DNA of 64,000 bases from Oscillospiraceae bacterium (GCA_015065785.1 SVPR01000002.1:101374-165373); one strand, 5' to 3'; positions 9,249 to 19,858 are shown, counted from the stretch's first letter. The notes: generated from the letters alone by a model not told the origin. Numbers and translations are program-made.

Positions 9249-9914
9249 ATGGGTTTGTTCATTGACCTTGAGGGTTTAGATGGTTGCGGTAAAACTACCC
9301 AGACCGAGCTTTTGTGTAAAAGATTTGAAAAAGAGAATATCAACTATAAAAAAATCAAGCTTCCTGATTATGAAAGTGACTCAAGCATTTTAGTTCGCAA
9401 ATATCTAAATGGTGATTTCGGTAAAAATGCAAATGATGTTAATGCATTCGCCGCGTCAGTTCTTTTTGCCGCTGACAGATTTGCTTCTTACACAGAAAAG
9501 TGGAAAGAGGACTATTTAAACGGAACTTTAATTTTTTCAGACAGATACACTCCCGCAAATGCTTTATATCAGATGACAAAGCTAGACCCGACAGAGTGGG
9601 ATGAATATTTAGAGTGGCTTTTTGATTTTGAATATAACAAAATCGGAATTCCTGAGCCTACTATGGTAGTGTTTTTAGATATGCCCGTTGAAGTTTCTCA
9701 GAAGCTTATGACTAACAGATATAATGGTGACGAAACAAAAAAAGATGTTCACGAATGTAATGTTGAATTTTTACATAAGTGTAGAGAGTCCGCTCTTTAT
9801 GCCTGCAAAAAATATGGTTGGAAGGTAATATCCTGTGCAGAAAATGGCGAGGTTCTTTCAATCGAAGAAATTAATAATAAAATCTATAACGAAGTTAAGG
9901 CTATTTTAGGGTGA
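9249..9914 (+). CDS. tmk: Thymidylate kinase (dTMP kinase)
   Basis: MGLFIDLEGLDGCGKTTQTELL P-loop; FSDRYTPANALYQ; DMPVEVS. Confidence 0.88.
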   Translation: MGLFIDLEGLDGCGKTTQTELLCKRFEKENINYKKIKLPDYESDSSILVRKYLNGDFGKNANDVNAFAASVLFAADRFASYTEKWKEDYLNGTLIFSDRYTPANALYQMTKLDPTEWDEYLEWLFDFEYNKIGIPEPTMVVFLDMPVEVSQKLMTNRYNGDETKKDVHECNVEFLHKCRESALYACKKYGWKVISCAENGEVLSIEEINNKIYNEVKAILG

Positions 9915-9924
9915 AAATTATTTT

Positions 9925-10806
9925 ATGTTGGATTTTCAGGAAGTTTCAATAGAAGACCGAGAACGAATAAATGAATATTTAAAAAATATAGAAGAACCTT
10001 TTTGTGATTTTACTTTTGGTAATTTATTTTCCTGGTCAGTTGTAGAAAATACAAAAATTGCATTTTTAAATAATTTTTTATTTATCAGATTTTCAGATGA
10101 TGAAAAATATTATTATTCTTTTCCGATTGGAAACGGTGAAATAAATGATGCAATAAATTTAATAATTGAAGATGCAAAAATAAATAATAAAAAAATAAGA
10201 TTTGCTTGTCTTACAAAAAATCAGACAAAAATATTAAAAAATATATTCGGCGAAAAAATAAAAATAAAAGAAAACAGAAATTCTTTTGATTATGTTTATT
10301 CGGTTGAAAAATTATCTGCTTTAAAGGGAAGAAAATATCACTCAAAGAAAAACCATTTTAATTCATTCAAAAAGAAGTTTGATTTTATTTATGAAGAAAT
10401 AAATAATAAAAATATAAATGAATGTATTGCGTTTGTGAATGAGTGGTATGAGCAAAGCGAGAAAAGCCCGATGCTTCTAAAGGAACAACAGGTTTTAAAT
10501 AATGCGCTTAATAATTATTTTAAATTAAATTTAATTGGTGCAGTAATTAAAATAAATAACAAAGTAATTGCTTTTTGCGCCGGTGAAAAAATGTTTAAGG
10601 AAAATATTTTTTGTACTCACTTTGAAAAAGCAAGTGCAGATTTCCCAACAGCATACACAGCAATAAATAAATTATTTTCTGAATTTTCAATAAATAATTT
10701 TGAGTTTGTAAATAGAGAAGACGATGCAGGAATTGATGGATTAAGAAAAGCAAAATTATCTTATCATCCTGAAATAATTTTAGAAAAATATTATGCGGAA
10801 TTTTAA
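9925..10806 (+). CDS. DUF2156 / phosphatidylglycerol lysyltransferase C-terminal-like protein
   Basis: DFTFGNLFSWS...; KGRKYHSKKNHFNSFKKKF; FEFVNREDDAGIDGLRKAKLSYHP. Confidence 0.75.
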   Translation: MLDFQEVSIEDRERINEYLKNIEEPFCDFTFGNLFSWSVVENTKIAFLNNFLFIRFSDDEKYYYSFPIGNGEINDAINLIIEDAKINNKKIRFACLTKNQTKILKNIFGEKIKIKENRNSFDYVYSVEKLSALKGRKYHSKKNHFNSFKKKFDFIYEEINNKNINECIAFVNEWYEQSEKSPMLLKEQQVLNNALNNYFKLNLIGAVIKINNKVIAFCAGEKMFKENIFCTHFEKASADFPTAYTAINKLFSEFSINNFEFVNREDDAGIDGLRKAKLSYHPEIILEKYYAEF

Positions 10807-11629
10807 AATTAAAAATAAATTACTTTTAACCGAAAATAAAAATCAGATTAAAAATTTATGGCTGAATAATTTTTTAGATGATGACGAAAAAATTGTTGAT
10901 GATTTTTTAGGAAATGTTTTTGAAAATAAAAAAGGTGTCGGCGCATTTTTTAACGATGAATTAGTTGCGATGATATTATTTTTAAATTCAAAAATAATAT
11001 TTGAAAATAAAGATAAAAGAGCAGTTTATTTTTACGCAGTGTGTACTGATGAAAAATATCGCAATAAAGGCATAATGAAAAGCCTGTTTTCATATGCCAA
11101 AGAAAAGGCAAAAGAGCAGGGCTTTGAAGTTTGCTTTCTGGTTCCTGAAAATGAAGAGCTTTTTAAAATGTATGAGAAGTTTTCATTCGAGAGAACTATA
11201 TGCTACGAGGAAAAGCTTTTTACTTTTGAAAATGGTTATGATAAAAACACGATAATCTTATTAACGGATTTTTGTTATAAAGATTATAAGACAATAAGGC
11301 TTAACGCTTCACTTAAAACCCCTGTTGTAATGTGGAGTGAAAAAGAGTTTAACTTTATATTCAACCAAAATAGAAATGATGTTTCTTTTATTTTTTCAAA
11401 ATCAGGTTATGCAATTTACGAAAAGCAAAAGGATGAAATTTTAGTTTTTGAGTTTTGTGGAAACGAAAAAGAAATTCCTGATTTGATTTTTAGTAAAGAA
11501 ACAGATTATAAAAAAATCAGAATGAGAGTACCAAGGGAAGCAACAAAAACTGATTTTGGTATGACATTCAATTTAGTTGATTCTGATGACGATGTAAATT
11601 CAATTTATTTCGGTATGCCTTACGGGTAA
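10793..11629 (+). CDS. GNAT family N-acetyltransferase
   Basis: AVCTDEKYRNKGIMKSLFSYAKEKAKEQGFEVCFLVPENEELFKMYEKFSF. Confidence 0.85.
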   Translation: MRNFKIKNKLLLTENKNQIKNLWLNNFLDDDEKIVDDFLGNVFENKKGVGAFFNDELVAMILFLNSKIIFENKDKRAVYFYAVCTDEKYRNKGIMKSLFSYAKEKAKEQGFEVCFLVPENEELFKMYEKFSFERTICYEEKLFTFENGYDKNTIILLTDFCYKDYKTIRLNASLKTPVVMWSEKEFNFIFNQNRNDVSFIFSKSGYAIYEKQKDEILVFEFCGNEKEIPDLIFSKETDYKKIRMRVPREATKTDFGMTFNLVDSDDDVNSIYFGMPYG

Positions 11630-11657
11630 TTTATCAGGTAAGAGAGGAGTAAGAATT

Positions 11658-12203
11658 ATGGTTTATGTATTTTTAGCAGATGGCTTTGAAGAAATCGAAG
11701 CTTTAGCTCCGGTCGATTTTTTGCGACGCGCAGGAATCACTGTGAAAACCGTATCATTAAAGGGTAAATCGGCTGTTGGTGCTCATAATATTGAAGTAAC
11801 TGCTGATATCAATATGGACGATGTTTTATTTAATGAAGATGTCGAAGCCATAATTCTTCCGGGTGGAATGCCGGGCTCTCAGAACCTTTTTGAGTCGGCA
11901 AGGGTGCACGAGGCAATTGATTTTGCAGTTAGTAATGACAAGCTGGTTTGTGCAATTTGTGCCGCACCATTCATTTTAGGCAGAAAAGGTCTTTTAGAAA
12001 ATAAAAATGCTACCTGTTTTCCGGGCTTTGAGAGTGAATTAAAAGGTGCAAATGTAAAAAATGAAGGCGTTGTCTGCGATGGGAAAATTATTACTGCGCA
12101 AGGTGCAGGTGTTGCGTGGGAATTTGGTGAGCGAATTGCTCGTGAATTAGTAGGCAGTGAAAAATCGCAAAAAATATTATTGGGGCTACAATGGAAAAAA
12201 TAG
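11658..12203 (+). CDS. DJ-1/PfpI family protein
   Basis: FLADGFEEIEALAPVDFLRRAGI, AEDV..IILPGGMPGS, VCAICAAPFILG. Confidence 0.92.
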   Translation: MVYVFLADGFEEIEALAPVDFLRRAGITVKTVSLKGKSAVGAHNIEVTADINMDDVLFNEDVEAIILPGGMPGSQNLFESARVHEAIDFAVSNDKLVCAICAAPFILGRKGLLENKNATCFPGFESELKGANVKNEGVVCDGKIITAQGAGVAWEFGERIARELVGSEKSQKILLGLQWKK

Positions 12204-12778
12204 TTGATATCCGCCCGATAAAAAAGCAAATGCGTTCTTCCTGCAAAGAAGCAAGGCGTTCAATGGATAAAACGCTCAAACAAAATTATGATAAAAAAAT
12301 TCAGAATAAGCTTTTAAATCTTTTTTTAGTGCGTGAAGCAGATGTTGTTTTAACTTATGTTTCAACACAAATCGAAGTTAAAACACTCGATTTTATCACA
12401 ACACTTTTAGAGCAGGGCAAAAAGGTTGCTGTGCCAAAGTGTCTTAATGATAAAGGCGATATGGATTTTTTTATAATAAATTCTTTAGATGATTTAGAAG
12501 ATGGCTTTTTTGGTGTCAGAGAACCAAATCCTGAAACTGCCACAAAAGCCGTAACAACAGAAAACACTGTGTGCATAGTACCCGCTTTTTTGTTTGATGA
12601 AAAAGGGTATCGCCTTGGTTACGGTAAAGGTTATTACGACAGATTTTTATCTAAATTCCAGGGCAAAACGGTTGGAATATGTTACGAAGAAAATATCCGC
12701 GATTCTTTAATGCACGGCAAATTTGACCGTCCTGTAGGTTTAATTGTAACCGAAAAAAGAATTGTAGATTTATCATAA
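12191..12778 (+). CDS. 5-formyltetrahydrofolate cyclo-ligase
   Basis: IVPAFLFDEKGYRLGYGKGYYDRFLSK signature. Confidence 0.93.
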   Translation: MEKIVDIRPIKKQMRSSCKEARRSMDKTLKQNYDKKIQNKLLNLFLVREADVVLTYVSTQIEVKTLDFITTLLEQGKKVAVPKCLNDKGDMDFFIINSLDDLEDGFFGVREPNPETATKAVTTENTVCIVPAFLFDEKGYRLGYGKGYYDRFLSKFQGKTVGICYEENIRDSLMHGKFDRPVGLIVTEKRIVDLS

Positions 12779-12817
12779 ATCATAGCGTAAAATTCTAAAT
12801 ATCAGAAGGAGTAAATT

Positions 12818-14566
12818 ATGGCTCGAGATTACAATGATTATGAAGATCTCTTGAAAAATTTTGATGATTATTCTTCACAGAGCAAGCCTCAGGATACATC
12901 AAGAGATATTATGAGCAACAGTAGTGGCGAAGTTAATAGAGATACAAGGCCGGATATTGAGCGTAAAGCGTTTGTGAAAGACGATTTTAAGCCTACACCA
13001 ATTCGCTCAGACTCCAGCAGTAATGATATGTATTTCGGAAAGCAAGAGCCACCTACACCAAAAAGAAAGCAAAACCCCAACAGTCCTTTTTACAGGGATC
13101 CCGAAAAGGATTTGCCAACGCCTAAAAGCAGTAGCAGAGGGAATGAGGCTTTCAGAGCGGCAAAGGGTATTTTACCTAAATCAAAGGCTGACGCGTACTT
13201 AGATGAGCTTGATAAGGAAGAGACGAGAAAGCGTAATCGGTTTGAGCGTGAAAACAAAAAATCTTCCTACAAGGGTGAGGTTTATTTTTCAAATCCACCA
13301 CAAGAAATTAAAGAGGAGGCAGAACGCCAGAAACGCGAGGGTGCTTCTCCTTATGGTAAATATGCGAGAAATGCCCGTGGTGATAAGGTAACCTCTGCTC
13401 CACCTGTAACACCTAAGCAAAGGCGTGAGTTAGCAATGAAAAAGCGTCAGAAAGAACGCAGAGCGCAAGGACTTTTAAACACAAAGGAAAAGCTTCAGCG
13501 TTTAGCAATTTATGTGTTGATTGTTGCAGTTTCAAGTACAATTCTTTGTTTTTACGGAATCCGTTGTATTAACGATATTCTTGCTATTGAAAAGAAAGAT
13601 TTTGAATGTGAGGTTACAATTTCTGCAGGTGCTACTGATAGTGATGTTGTAGGCATTCTTAAAGATAATGACTTAATCAGAAACGAGCTTTTCTGCCGTT
13701 TGTTTGTTAAATTAATAAATGGTAGTGGCGAATATGTTTCAGGCTCTTATACTCTTAATTCTGACTGGGGCCTTGAAAAAATGCTTTCAACAATGCAGGC
13801 CGGCAATAATTATACAGAAACTATAACACTTACATTCCCAGAGGGTTATACAATTGACCAGATAGCAGAAAAGCTTGAAGCAAACAAGGTTTGTACTGCA
13901 TCAAGCTTTATTAAAACAATGCAATCGGTTGATTTCTCTACGGAATATACATTCCTTAAAAATCAGGCGAATAAGGAATTAAGATTCCGTACTCTTGAGG
14001 GTTATATTTATCCTGATACTTATGAATTTTATGTTGGTGAAAACGCTTCAAGTGTTGTAAGAAGATTTTTAGACAACTTTGAGTCAAAATGGACTGCTGA
14101 TTATCAGAAAAAAGCTGAAGAATTAGGTATGACAGTTGATGAAATTATTACTTTAGCTTCTATTATTCAGGCTGAGGCGGCAAACTCAGGACAAATGAAG
14201 GATATTTCTTCAGTGCTCCATAACCGTCTTGATAAGCCTGCAACATTCCCTCGCTTAGAGTGTGACTCAACTGAAAAATACCTTATCGAAACAATTAAGG
14301 CTACTCTTACATCATCAACAACAGATACACAGAAATACATTGGTTATCGTGATTTGTATGATACTTACAGCAACGATTGTAAAGGTCTTCCTGTTGGTGC
14401 TATTTGTAATCCGGGTGGAACAGCAATCAGTGCGGCTCTTAACCCATCTGATACAAATTACAATTACTTCCGTCACGATGTTAAGGGTAATGTTTACTAC
14501 GCAAATACATTCAGTGAGCATAATCAGAATGGCTATAAAGCAGCGGCTATTTCAGATGATGAATAA
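12818..14566 (+). CDS. mltG: Endolytic transglycosylase MltG (YceG-like)
   Basis: TM segment; LEGYIYPDTYEFY; ITLASIIQAEAAN; SDTNYNYFRHDVKGNVYYANTFSEH. Confidence 0.92.
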   Translation: MARDYNDYEDLLKNFDDYSSQSKPQDTSRDIMSNSSGEVNRDTRPDIERKAFVKDDFKPTPIRSDSSSNDMYFGKQEPPTPKRKQNPNSPFYRDPEKDLPTPKSSSRGNEAFRAAKGILPKSKADAYLDELDKEETRKRNRFERENKKSSYKGEVYFSNPPQEIKEEAERQKREGASPYGKYARNARGDKVTSAPPVTPKQRRELAMKKRQKERRAQGLLNTKEKLQRLAIYVLIVAVSSTILCFYGIRCINDILAIEKKDFECEVTISAGATDSDVVGILKDNDLIRNELFCRLFVKLINGSGEYVSGSYTLNSDWGLEKMLSTMQAGNNYTETITLTFPEGYTIDQIAEKLEANKVCTASSFIKTMQSVDFSTEYTFLKNQANKELRFRTLEGYIYPDTYEFYVGENASSVVRRFLDNFESKWTADYQKKAEELGMTVDEIITLASIIQAEAANSGQMKDISSVLHNRLDKPATFPRLECDSTEKYLIETIKATLTSSTTDTQKYIGYRDLYDTYSNDCKGLPVGAICNPGGTAISAALNPSDTNYNYFRHDVKGNVYYANTFSEHNQNGYKAAAISDDE

Positions 14567-14570
14567 AAAT

Positions 14571-14610
14571 AAAAAGTCTGTGGGAATTCTAAAATTTCCA
14601 CAGACTTTTT
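14571..14610. terminator. Bidirectional terminator between mltG and hemW
   Basis: aaaaagtctgtgg...ccacagacttttttt. Confidence 0.8.
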
Positions 14611-14611
14611 T

Positions 14612-15724
14612 TTAAATAAATTCTGAAATTACACTATTAGAAACTAAAAAGCCTTTTTCGGTAAGAGAGATGCTTTCACCGTCAAAGTAAACTAAGCCTT
14701 GCTCTTTCAGGAGAGGGGCTTTTTTAAATATGTTTTTTATAGGCGATTCGCCGTAAAGGGCATTTAATTCATTCAGCTTCAAGCCTTGCTTTAAGCGCAG
14801 ACGAAGCATTATGTATTCTTCCACATCACCGCCATCGCAATCAAAGACAGGCGACTCGCCATAAATAAAAGTCTTTATATCGTCAGGAAAATAATAGCGT
14901 TTGCCGTTTAAAAATGAGTGTGCAGATGGACCAAGCCCTAAATAATTATCCAATAACCAGTATTTTGTGTTATGCTTGCTCTCATAACCGGGTAAAGCAA
15001 AATTTGAAATCTCATAATGCTCAAAACCGATGTTTTTTAAGTAGTCGCTTGTGCATTCATAAAAATCGCAAACTGTGTTTTCATCAGGTAAATTTAATTT
15101 ATCTTGCATTTTATAAAAAGGTGTGTTTTCTTCAAGATTTAATATATAGGCGCTAATGTGCTTAACATCACATTCTTTAATAAAATCAAGCGTTTCCTTA
15201 AGCGTTTCAAGGGTTTGCTCAGGTACACCGAGCATTATATCCAAAGATATGTTATCAATTTCATTTGTCTTGAATGCGTTAATTATATCAAAAATCCGTT
15301 GTTTATCGGCACTTCTGCCGAGTTTTTTTCTTTCTTTGTCAACAGCAGATTGCATTCCTAAGGAAATTCTGTTGACACCGCATTTTTTGAAATAGGGGAT
15401 AAGTGCTTCTATATCAGAGTTCGGGTTGCATTCAACTGTTATTTCTGCATTTTCACTTATATTATAGCTTGTCTTAGCAGAAGTTATAATATTATAAATA
15501 TCTTCACCAGTTAAAACGGAGGGTGTGCCACCGCCTAAATAAATGGTATCTGCCTGAAAGCTTTCAGTATTAAAATGCTTTTTAAATCTTGTGTTGTTAG
15601 TTATTTCGTCAATCAAGGCTTCAACATATTGCTTATTTAAATCTTCATTGGTACGAAGAGAATAAAAGTCACAATATGGGCATTTTGATTTACAAAATGG
15701 AATATGAATATAAATGCCGTTCAT
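14612..15724 (-). CDS. hemW: Radical SAM family heme chaperone HemW
   Basis: GIYIHIPFCKSKCPYCDFYS radical SAM cluster, TIYLGGGTPSVL, GLGPSAHSF. Confidence 0.93.
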   Translation of the reverse strand: MNGIYIHIPFCKSKCPYCDFYSLRTNEDLNKQYVEALIDEITNNTRFKKHFNTESFQADTIYLGGGTPSVLTGEDIYNIITSAKTSYNISENAEITVECNPNSDIEALIPYFKKCGVNRISLGMQSAVDKERKKLGRSADKQRIFDIINAFKTNEIDNISLDIMLGVPEQTLETLKETLDFIKECDVKHISAYILNLEENTPFYKMQDKLNLPDENTVCDFYECTSDYLKNIGFEHYEISNFALPGYESKHNTKYWLLDNYLGLGPSAHSFLNGKRYYFPDDIKTFIYGESPVFDCDGGDVEEYIMLRLRLKQGLKLNELNALYGESPIKNIFKKAPLLKEQGLVYFDGESISLTEKGFLVSNSVISEFI

Positions 15725-15748
15725 TAAATCACCGAAATGATTATACTA

Positions 15749-16003
15749 TTACGGCTGTGTTTTTTCAATAGCTTCCGCCGCCTTTTCTTGCTTGGCGATT
15801 ACAAATTTATTTTTGCAACCACCAAATTCATGCTTGCATTTTAAATGATTTAAGCATCTGATTTTCTTTTTGCCGTTATAATAAGAGGTTTCCTGAAGAA
15901 TAATATTCTTTTCAACAACCGAGCAGTATTGCTCATAAGTAAATGCGTGTTTGTCCAAAAAAATCAACCTTTCAAAAATATTAGCTCTATAATAAGTATG
16001 CAC
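15749..16003 (-). CDS. Conserved hypothetical Cys-containing protein
   Basis: 84 aa ORF on its own strand between hemW and the BofA-like gene. Confidence 0.5.
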   Translation of the reverse strand: MHTYYRANIFERLIFLDKHAFTYEQYCSVVEKNIILQETSYYNGKKKIRCLNHLKCKHEFGGCKNKFVIAKQEKAAEAIEKTQP

Positions 16004-16067
16004 TGAAAAATTGAAATATAATCTTCATAATTTTAAAAAAACAAGCATATATTTAAGTGGTGATTTT

Positions 16068-16319
16068 ATGACGGAACTTTATATATTTTTAGGTGTCTTA
16101 GGTTTAATTGCACTGTTGATTTTTAAGGCGAGTAAAAGCTTTTTTAAAGCGTTGTTTACAAGTGTGTTAGGTGGAATGGGTGCAATTTGTGCCGTTGGTG
16201 CAATTTCTTATTTTGTGCCAATTTCAATAGGTATAAACTGGCTTACTTTAACGCTTTCGGCATTGTTTTCTGTGCCGGGGGTTATAATGATATTACTGCT
16301 TAATGTGTTTGTCGTATAA
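16068..16319 (+). CDS. Pro-sigmaK processing inhibitor BofA family protein
   Basis: C-terminal motif LTLSALFSVPGVIMILLLNVF; likely start at ATG 16068 preceded by agtggtg. Confidence 0.75.
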   Translation: MTELYIFLGVLGLIALLIFKASKSFFKALFTSVLGGMGAICAVGAISYFVPISIGINWLTLTLSALFSVPGVIMILLLNVFVV

Positions 16320-16320
16320 T

Positions 16321-16357
16321 AAAAACCCGTTGTATTTTTAGAATACAACGGGTTTTT
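16321..16357. terminator. Bidirectional terminator
   Basis: aaaaacccgttgtatt...aatacaacgggttttt. Confidence 0.8.
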
Positions 16358-16361
16358 GATA

Positions 16362-17438
16362 TCAGTTATTGGAATAATTTTGTGTAGCAAAAGCGATTCC
16401 GTAAGCCAACAAACCCGCAACGGTTGGGGAGCTGACCCAGGCAATTGCAATGTTTTTAAACACACCAAAGTTTACAGTGTGAAGTCCACGAGTAAGACCG
16501 GCACCAACAACGGCGCCAACTACCGCCTGAGAAGTGGAAACGGGAATACCCATCCATTTACCCATAATTACAACGGTTAAAGCCATTGCTATAATTACCA
16601 GAAAGCCATCCATCTGGCTTATGTCGGCAATGCTGCCGCCAACAGTCATCATAACACGCTTTGAATATGTCAAAACGCCTATTGCAATAGCAATACCACC
16701 GATTGTAGCGGCTACACGAGCATCAGTAAGAAGATTTGCCGCAACGCCTGTTTTTGAAAATGCGGCGTCATAATAAAGTGCGGTAACATTTGCAGAAGAG
16801 TTAACACCAATGCTATAAGAAGCAAAAGCACCGGCAAATAAATAACCGATTTTTACTATTTTATCGTAGTGACTGAGTGATGAAAACTTATTTTCTATAA
16901 ATTTGTGGAATAAATAAACTAAAATAAACGATATAATTCCTGCACCTAATGGATTTAAAATCCATGTAGAAGCGAATTTTCCTATTTGTGGCAGGTTTAC
17001 AGCTAAAATTTCAGGGTCTTTATAGTCCGCATAGAAAAGTCCCCAGCCAATTATAGCACCTGTTATAGATTGGTTAGCTGAAACAGGGAATTTTAAGTAG
17101 CTCATTACAAAAACAGTAAGAGCTGCACAGGTGAAAATTATGGCTGCTTTAATTGCAGATTTAAGTCGTAAAGTTTCGACCACGCCATTTTTGATAGCCT
17201 CTAAAACCTGCGATTCTGAAGCGATTACTTCATTACTTGTGGAAAGCTCTGCAACCTTGTCAATGTTATTGGCACCACCAATAAATGCACCTACAATTAC
17301 AAGAACAGCAATTATAATAACTGCAGTTCTGTATTTTACAACACGAGTTGCAACTGCCGTTCCGAATGCGTTAGCAGCATCGTTAGTACCAAGCGACCAG
17401 CCCATAAATAACCCTGCGAAAAGCAAAAGGTATATCAT
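16362..17438 (-). CDS. Inorganic phosphate transporter, PiT family
   Basis: GWSLGTNDAANAFGTAVATRVVKYRTA, SANQSITGAIIGWG, PVSTSQAVVGAVVGAG. Confidence 0.93.
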   Translation of the reverse strand: MIYLLLFAGLFMGWSLGTNDAANAFGTAVATRVVKYRTAVIIIAVLVIVGAFIGGANNIDKVAELSTSNEVIASESQVLEAIKNGVVETLRLKSAIKAAIIFTCAALTVFVMSYLKFPVSANQSITGAIIGWGLFYADYKDPEILAVNLPQIGKFASTWILNPLGAGIISFILVYLFHKFIENKFSSLSHYDKIVKIGYLFAGAFASYSIGVNSSANVTALYYDAAFSKTGVAANLLTDARVAATIGGIAIAIGVLTYSKRVMMTVGGSIADISQMDGFLVIIAMALTVVIMGKWMGIPVSTSQAVVGAVVGAGLTRGLHTVNFGVFKNIAIAWVSSPTVAGLLAYGIAFATQNYSNN

Positions 17439-17442
17439 AAAA

Positions 17443-18102
17443 TCAAGCCTTTCTTGTAACTAACATAATTTGAATTTTATCTGCTAAGTTTTCAATAATA
17501 TCTGAAAGCTCTGCAATTTTATCTGCGAAATCACTCATCTGCATTTTTTCAGCGAGAGTGATATCCATTTTGAAAATTCTTTCATAAAGACTTTCTTCAA
17601 TTGCGTCAACCTGAGATTCATATTTTCTTATTTCATCAAGAATAGAGTGGTCCTTTAAAAGACCGCCGAAATCTGAGAAAAGAAGGCTTATGCTCTTTCT
17701 TAAAACATCGAATTGCTCACGGCTGATTGAAATAATATTAAGTAAATCTTCACTGTATTCACCAGGGAAAACAAAGCTTTGAACAACTGACATTTTAGCG
17801 TAGCTTTCGCATTTATTGGCAACTGCATCACAACCGGTAGCAATTGAAATCAAGTCCTGTCTTGTAGCAGTTAAAAATGAGCTTCCGCTCAAGGAGTCAA
17901 TCATTTTTCTGAGTGAAATATCCGCAACTGCTTCAGCATCGCTGATGCCATTTGCTAAGGTATTTAATGTATCAAAAGAAACATTTGGTGCGGAAGAAGC
18001 ACGGACAAAGCTCTCAAATTGAATGAGGCAATTTTCAACATCGTTGATTTGGTCCATAATTAACATATGAACAGGATTATTTTTTGTTTTGTGGTTAAAC
18101 AT
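17443..18102 (-). CDS. DUF47 family (PhoU-like) phosphate transport regulator
   Basis: Helical DUF47 protein immediately upstream of pit. Confidence 0.88.
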   Translation of the reverse strand: MFNHKTKNNPVHMLIMDQINDVENCLIQFESFVRASSAPNVSFDTLNTLANGISDAEAVADISLRKMIDSLSGSSFLTATRQDLISIATGCDAVANKCESYAKMSVVQSFVFPGEYSEDLLNIISISREQFDVLRKSISLLFSDFGGLLKDHSILDEIRKYESQVDAIEESLYERIFKMDITLAEKMQMSDFADKIAELSDIIENLADKIQIMLVTRKA

Positions 18103-18177
18103 ATTATTCCTCCAAAAAATTATAATAATATATTATACATTATTATACTATAAAAAGTTTTTTCTATCAATAAATAA

Positions 18178-18654
18178 TTATGATTCTTTAATTTTTTTGC
18201 CACAGATATGAAGAGGGGTTAATTCTAAAAGCAAGGTTTCGCTTAAATAATGTTTAATTTCATTTTTTATATATTCTTCATCATCTGTAAATTTGTAACA
18301 TAGCTTTGTCGTAATATTTTTAATTTTTTCTTCATCTTCTATTATTTTTATTTCACCAAAAATAATTACACTTTTCACATTAAAAGCCCAATCATTTTCT
18401 TCTTTAAAGCCTTGGTCATAAACGCAGAATGACACTTTATTATTTTCTTTCAGGCTATCAAGTCTATGCCCTGATTTACCGCAATGGAAATATATTTTTT
18501 TACTTTCTTCATCATAAAAGTGATTCATTGGCGTGCTGTAGGGAAAGCCACCATCACCATTTACAGATAAAACTCCACGAGTTTCGTTTTTTAAGATTTC
18601 AAAACATTCTTCTGAAGCTAATGCTTTGTTTTTTCTTGTTAATTCTCTGAACAT
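18178..18654 (-). CDS. Pyridoxamine 5'-phosphate oxidase family protein
   Basis: GVLSVNGDGGFPYSTPMNHFYDEESKKIYFHCGKSGHRLDSLKENNKVSFCVYD. Confidence 0.85.
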   Translation of the reverse strand: MFRELTRKNKALASEECFEILKNETRGVLSVNGDGGFPYSTPMNHFYDEESKKIYFHCGKSGHRLDSLKENNKVSFCVYDQGFKEENDWAFNVKSVIIFGEIKIIEDEEKIKNITTKLCYKFTDDEEYIKNEIKHYLSETLLLELTPLHICGKKIKES

Positions 18655-18735
18655 AGTTTCACCAATCTTTCTTTTTGATTATAACACAAATTTTAAAAAA
18701 ATAAAACTCCGAGAATTAACCCAGAGCTTGTAATG

Positions 18736-19323
18736 TTACCAATGACCTTTGCAAAGAGCGTGTTCTACAATTGCTGTAAAAATTGTGGTAATTGTGTTAG
18801 AGATGATTATTCCCCATATAAGACCTCGTTGATTTTTAGTATCTTTTTTCACAGTAAAATAAACAACAGGGAATTCAATTATAAGTGTAAGAATTAAATA
18901 AGCAATACCAACTGTAAAATGTGGCCCACGATCTAATATTTCAGGAAAGTCATATACAGAATATGGAGTTAATGTAATTAAAAATTGTAAAAAATACGGA
19001 GTTAAAAAAGAGAGTAAATTCCCCAATATAACAAATGTAATAATTTTATTGAATTTAGAGCTCTTGGAAAAATAATAAATCATTAAAATCTCAATTGCCA
19101 AAGTTGCAATAATGACAAATGGTAGTATGTAATGCGGGCGGAATGGTGTAAGCCATACCCAAGAGGAATTTGCCAATGCTGATAAAGGAACTGAGAAAAA
19201 TAAAATAAATGTCATTAAAGAAATATTTATATTTTTTGTTATGTTCATATTGTGAGTACTCCTGAAAAAATTGTAAGTTATAGAAAATATATCACAATAT
19301 ATAGCCGTGTTCAATAATTGCAC
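18736..19323 (-). CDS. Hypothetical multi-pass membrane protein
   Basis: About 5 hydrophobic segments. Confidence 0.55.
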   Translation of the reverse strand: MQLLNTAIYCDIFSITYNFFRSTHNMNITKNINISLMTFILFFSVPLSALANSSWVWLTPFRPHYILPFVIIATLAIEILMIYYFSKSSKFNKIITFVILGNLLSFLTPYFLQFLITLTPYSVYDFPEILDRGPHFTVGIAYLILTLIIEFPVVYFTVKKDTKNQRGLIWGIIISNTITTIFTAIVEHALCKGHW

Positions 19324-19381
19324 AAAATCTTAATTTAATCTTAATAGAAATGTAATAAATACTGATTTGAGATGAAAAAAC

Positions 19382-19858
19382 TTAATTTATTTTAAATTCA
19401 ATATCAAAAAAAGCACTTTCACCTGCAACTCTAAGAGATGCGTTTTCAGTAAAGCCTGTAATTGTGTAGCTCTGTGAATTTTTATTTGGCTCAAAGTCGT
19501 AAACGATTTTATTATCAATTACTACTACAACCCTGATATTACCCTCAGTAACCTTTAATTTAGAAAGGTTAATTGTGTAGCTTGCTTGCGGATTTTCAAA
19601 ATTATAAATTGTTTCGGCTCCTGTGAAAAGCTTGCCATAAAAAGAATGGGTAGAAGAGCCTTCTTGATGAGATTCTACTAAATCACCATCAATACCCTCA
19701 ATAATATCTTCGTCGGTTAATTCGCATAATGAAAAATCATCGGGACCGTTTGTGTCTTTTATTTCTTTTTCATTGCCAACAAATGAGGGGAAAAATGCAA
19801 AAATCGCAATAATTGCAACAACAAACAGTATAATCATTGTCTTAGGATTTTTAAACAT
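19382..19858 (-). CDS. Hypothetical protein with N-terminal membrane anchor
   Basis: 158 aa, N-terminal TM then beta-rich C-terminal part. Confidence 0.55.
   Translation of the reverse strand: MFKNPKTMIILFVVAIIAIFAFFPSFVGNEKEIKDTNGPDDFSLCELTDEDIIEGIDGDLVESHQEGSSTHSFYGKLFTGAETIYNFENPQASYTINLSKLKVTEGNIRVVVVIDNKIVYDFEPNKNSQSYTITGFTENASLRVAGESAFFDIEFKIN

Noticed and set aside
12889-13391. ORFs 12889..13080 (-), 13203..13391 (+) and similar small overlapping ORFs throughout
   Set aside because: Lie inside confidently assigned genes in other frames with no independent support.
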